Source of the DNA: a virus
Strand: one strand, 5' to 3'
Virus record (IMG/VR): IMGVR_UViG_3300027849_000065
Span: 1-22,454 of that record
DNA length: 22,454 nt
Positions within the stretch are counted from its first letter, which is position 1, and every line of letters starts with the position of its first letter. Below, piece by piece: positions 20,702-22,454 of the stretch. A model generated the notes under the pieces. It was not told the origin of the DNA, searched no databases, and was given only the letters and a program-made list of their open reading frames with translations. Position numbers and translations under genes: made by a program.

Positions 20702-20756
20702 TTACTCATAGTAAGTGTTTTAAGTGCTAAAACTTAACATATTTTACTATGAGTAA
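20702..20756. repeat. 13-bp perfect inverted repeat across the integrase start
   Basis: TTACTCATAGTAA (20702-20714) and TTACTATGAGTAA (20744-20756) are perfect complements 29 bases apart. The right arm contains the integrase ATG (20749-20751). AAGTGTTTT and AAAACTT inside can extend the stem with one bulge. Each arm contains a copy of the CTATGAGTA 9-mer. Confidence 0.6.
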
Positions 20757-22056
20757 AAAGAAAAAAAAGAGCAAAGGTACAACTAAAGGGAAAAGTTTAG
20801 CTTTTCTCTTATCCCATACAAATCTAATGAAGAAGAAATACACCATTTCCCTTTATACTGGCGGAATTAACGTCAAGGATTGGGATATTCTTACAAAAAC
20901 AGAAAAAACGAACGCTCTTAAAAAAAGATGGTGTCTTGTTTGGTTTTTTAGAAATCCTAAAACAGACTTACTAGAAAGGCAAACAAACTACAAAGGTGGT
21001 GTAAATAGGCTTCGAACCATGTCTTTACGATATGATTTTTTAAAAACATGTAAAAAAGCATTAAAAGAAAACATTATAGGTGGCTGGTCTCCCTACGATG
21101 ACAATCAAGATAATTTTGAACTAAACGAGTCTAAAGAAATATACTCAATAAAAGATGCATTAGATTTAGCTTACAATCATTCAAAATTAACAGTTGCAAA
21201 GGTAACCGCTTCTAGTTACAGAACGACCAAGAATCAATTCATTGAATTTATAGGTGCTAAAAATTCAATTAAGGACATTAATGAGTTAAACAAATCTGCG
21301 GTTCTTAAATTCTTAAACCATAAATTAAAGGAAACTTCTGCAAGAACTAGAAACAATTCAAAGGCATCTTTGTCTGCTCTTTTTTCAATTATGGAGAATC
21401 AGCTGGATATCATTGATAGAAATTTTATAAAAGATATTAGCAACGAAAAGACCAAAGCAAAAACAGATAGGACTTTCACAAAAAAAGAATTAAAAGAAAT
21501 AGTAGATTGGTTAAGAAAGAACGATGCCTACCTTTTACTTTATATCCGATTTATAGCTTATAATTTCCTGCGCCCTGTTGAAGTAAACAGATTAAAAGTA
21601 AAGGATATAAATTTAGAAGAAAGTTTACTGTATTTCCAAGCTAAAAACAAACCATTAAAAGTAAAGAGAATACCAAGTATATTTATAGAGGATATAAAAG
21701 CTATGAATTTACACCTCTATAATAAGGAGGATTTTTTATTCACTCCAAAGAATGAACCTTCTGATTGGGTTTCAGACGATAACTCAAAAAGGGATGCGTT
21801 TTCTAAACGTTTTAAAGTTGTCAAAGATAAATTTAATTTAGGTGCTAAATATGGTCTCTATTCTTTTAGACATTCATTTATAACTAATCTATTTAGAACA
21901 TTAAGAACAACCGAGAACAAAAGTTACTCAGAAGCAATAGAGTTCTTGCAGCCAATTACAGGACACGAAACAAGAGAAGCATTAGAGAAGTACATACATA
22001 CGCACGATATGGACATTCCTAAAGATTGGTCTGATAAAATAGACTTTATTCTATAA
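20749..22056 (+). CDS. int: Tyrosine recombinase integrase, 435 aa
   Basis: A lysine-rich N-terminus and an arm/core-binding region (about 130-225) precede the catalytic domain. Active-site residues are visible: Arg275 in Phe-Leu-Arg-Pro-Val-Glu-Val, a Lys-Pro-Leu-Lys turn (302-305), Arg374-His375 in Tyr-Ser-Phe-Arg-His-Ser-Phe, His406 in Thr-Gly-His-Glu-Thr-Arg, and nucleophile Tyr415 in Lys-Tyr-Ile-His. It catalyses integration at the tRNA-derived core just upstream. The overall form is like phage and conjugative-transposon integrases of Bacteroidota. The start ATG lies in an inverted repeat. Its stop overlaps the convergent phosphoesterase stop. Confidence 0.9.
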   Translation: MSKKKKKSKGTTKGKSLAFLLSHTNLMKKKYTISLYTGGINVKDWDILTKTEKTNALKKRWCLVWFFRNPKTDLLERQTNYKGGVNRLRTMSLRYDFLKTCKKALKENIIGGWSPYDDNQDNFELNESKEIYSIKDALDLAYNHSKLTVAKVTASSYRTTKNQFIEFIGAKNSIKDINELNKSAVLKFLNHKLKETSARTRNNSKASLSALFSIMENQLDIIDRNFIKDISNEKTKAKTDRTFTKKELKEIVDWLRKNDAYLLLYIRFIAYNFLRPVEVNRLKVKDINLEESLLYFQAKNKPLKVKRIPSIFIEDIKAMNLHLYNKEDFLFTPKNEPSDWVSDDNSKRDAFSKRFKVVKDKFNLGAKYGLYSFRHSFITNLFRTLRTTENKSYSEAIEFLQPITGHETREALEKYIHTHDMDIPKDWSDKIDFIL

Positions 22057-22454
22057 GTGCATCGGTTCGTTTATTGCGTATTTACCACCAAATACAACTG
22101 CAACTCCAATAGCTGGTTTCTTAAAGTGCTTTCCGTAACTCATAGCGTAAGATTTGCTATCTATACCACAACCAACTGCACAACCAAAGACTTTATAATT
22201 AGCACCAACTGCAAACTCTGTAAACATTTCTGTATGCCTATGCCCTTGCACAGTTGACATCATATCATCCTTTGCTTTCTTTGTGGCTCTTCCAGACTCT
22301 CCATGTATATACTGCACGTTATCATAAACAAATCTTGTATCAAAATTCCATTTAGGAGTTTCTAATACTTCTGCCATTCCTTTAATCCATCTCTTAGGAA
22401 CTCCAGAACTAAATGCCTTGCGTTTTATCAAACGGTCATGGTTTCCCAAACACA
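22051..22454 (-). CDS. Metallophosphoesterase, C-terminal 134 residues (runs off right edge)
   Basis: The frame is open at the right edge, so the N-terminus is missing. Leu-Gly-Asn-His-Asp-Arg near the visible start and Gln-Gly-His-Arg-His further on are the metal-binding Gly-Asn-His-(Asp/Glu) and Gly-His-x-His motifs of calcineurin-like phosphoesterases. The family hydrolyses phosphodiesters or monoesters; the substrate here is unknown. Phage forms are common, and finding one right of the attachment site indicates that phage sequence continues there. The end converges with the integrase, overlapping by 6 bases. Confidence 0.8.
   Translation of the reverse strand, partial: CLGNHDRLIKRKAFSSGVPKRWIKGMAEVLETPKWNFDTRFVYDNVQYIHGESGRATKKAKDDMMSTVQGHRHTEMFTEFAVGANYKVFGCAVGCGIDSKSYAMSYGKHFKKPAIGVAVVFGGKYAINEPMHL

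Larger units (their letters stand above)
20383..20748. other. Non-coding attachment region (attP candidate)
   Basis: This 366-base stretch has no convincing gene. It holds the tRNA 3' fragment and short repeats near it: CTATGAGTA at 20587-20595 and in inverted orientation at 20703-20711, GTACAACTAAAGG at 20536-20548, and the TGCAACT repeats. Further copies fall just inside the integrase gene (20747-20755 and 20777-20789). Confidence 0.6.

Noticed and set aside
1-22454. CRISPR array, transposase, insertion sequence or rRNA gene
   Set aside because: No regularly spaced direct repeats with unique spacers, no transposase motifs, and no rRNA-like segment were seen.

Overview
The window looks like a temperate, probably siphovirus-type phage of a flavobacterial (Bacteroidota) host. 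It is strongly AT-rich. Gene starts lack Shine-Dalgarno sequences and sit in A/T-rich contexts. Bacteroidota-type -7 boxes (TAnnTTTG) occur in the control region. The primase-helicase, capsid and tail proteins are of types I recognise from flavobacterial phages. These assignments come from reading the sequence, not from database searches.

Layout. Almost everything from 19.7 kb down to 1 is one leftward (minus-strand) gene train. It begins with early/replication genes: two small proteins, an SSB-like protein, several tiny proteins, a candidate origin, a primase-helicase and a possible DnaA-domain-IV-like protein. Next come an SNF2-type helicase, a DNA methyltransferase, a VRR-NUC nuclease and a sigma-like protein. 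A cluster of very small overlapping genes follows, then small and large terminase. After terminase the order is unusual: tail genes come first (tail-assembly chaperone, tail-terminator-like, gp10-like, two large tail/baseplate-type proteins, tape measure). The head genes follow (XkdF-type protease, assembly/scaffold-like proteins, major capsid protein running off the left edge). No portal or obvious major tail protein lies in the window.

On the right, a rightward HTH repressor diverges from the early genes. The control region between them has face-to-face TAnnTTTG boxes and three tandem 10-bp repeats. Beyond the repressor are a non-coding attachment region with the 3' half of a CAT-anticodon tRNA, a rightward tyrosine integrase, and a leftward metallophosphoesterase cut by the right edge. 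Because phage genes lie on both sides of the tRNA fragment, the sequence probably represents attP (free or circular phage DNA), not an integrated prophage end.

Main new points: (1) a T9 run in the tail-chaperone gene sits exactly in frame as a U_UUU_UUU slippery site, and a -1 shift joins an 84-residue downstream frame that ends just before the next start codon (a G/GT-like system); (2) three leftward early proteins end in an SSB-like Pro-Phe tip; (3) attP carries a three-copy 9-mer and a two-copy 13-mer around the tRNA core, consistent with integrase arm sites; (4) the three 10-bp operator-like repeats abut the early promoter; (5) an iteron-like plus AT-rich candidate origin lies upstream of the primase; (6) at least eleven proteins under 60 residues are packed into the operon, most by ATGA or TAATG overlaps.
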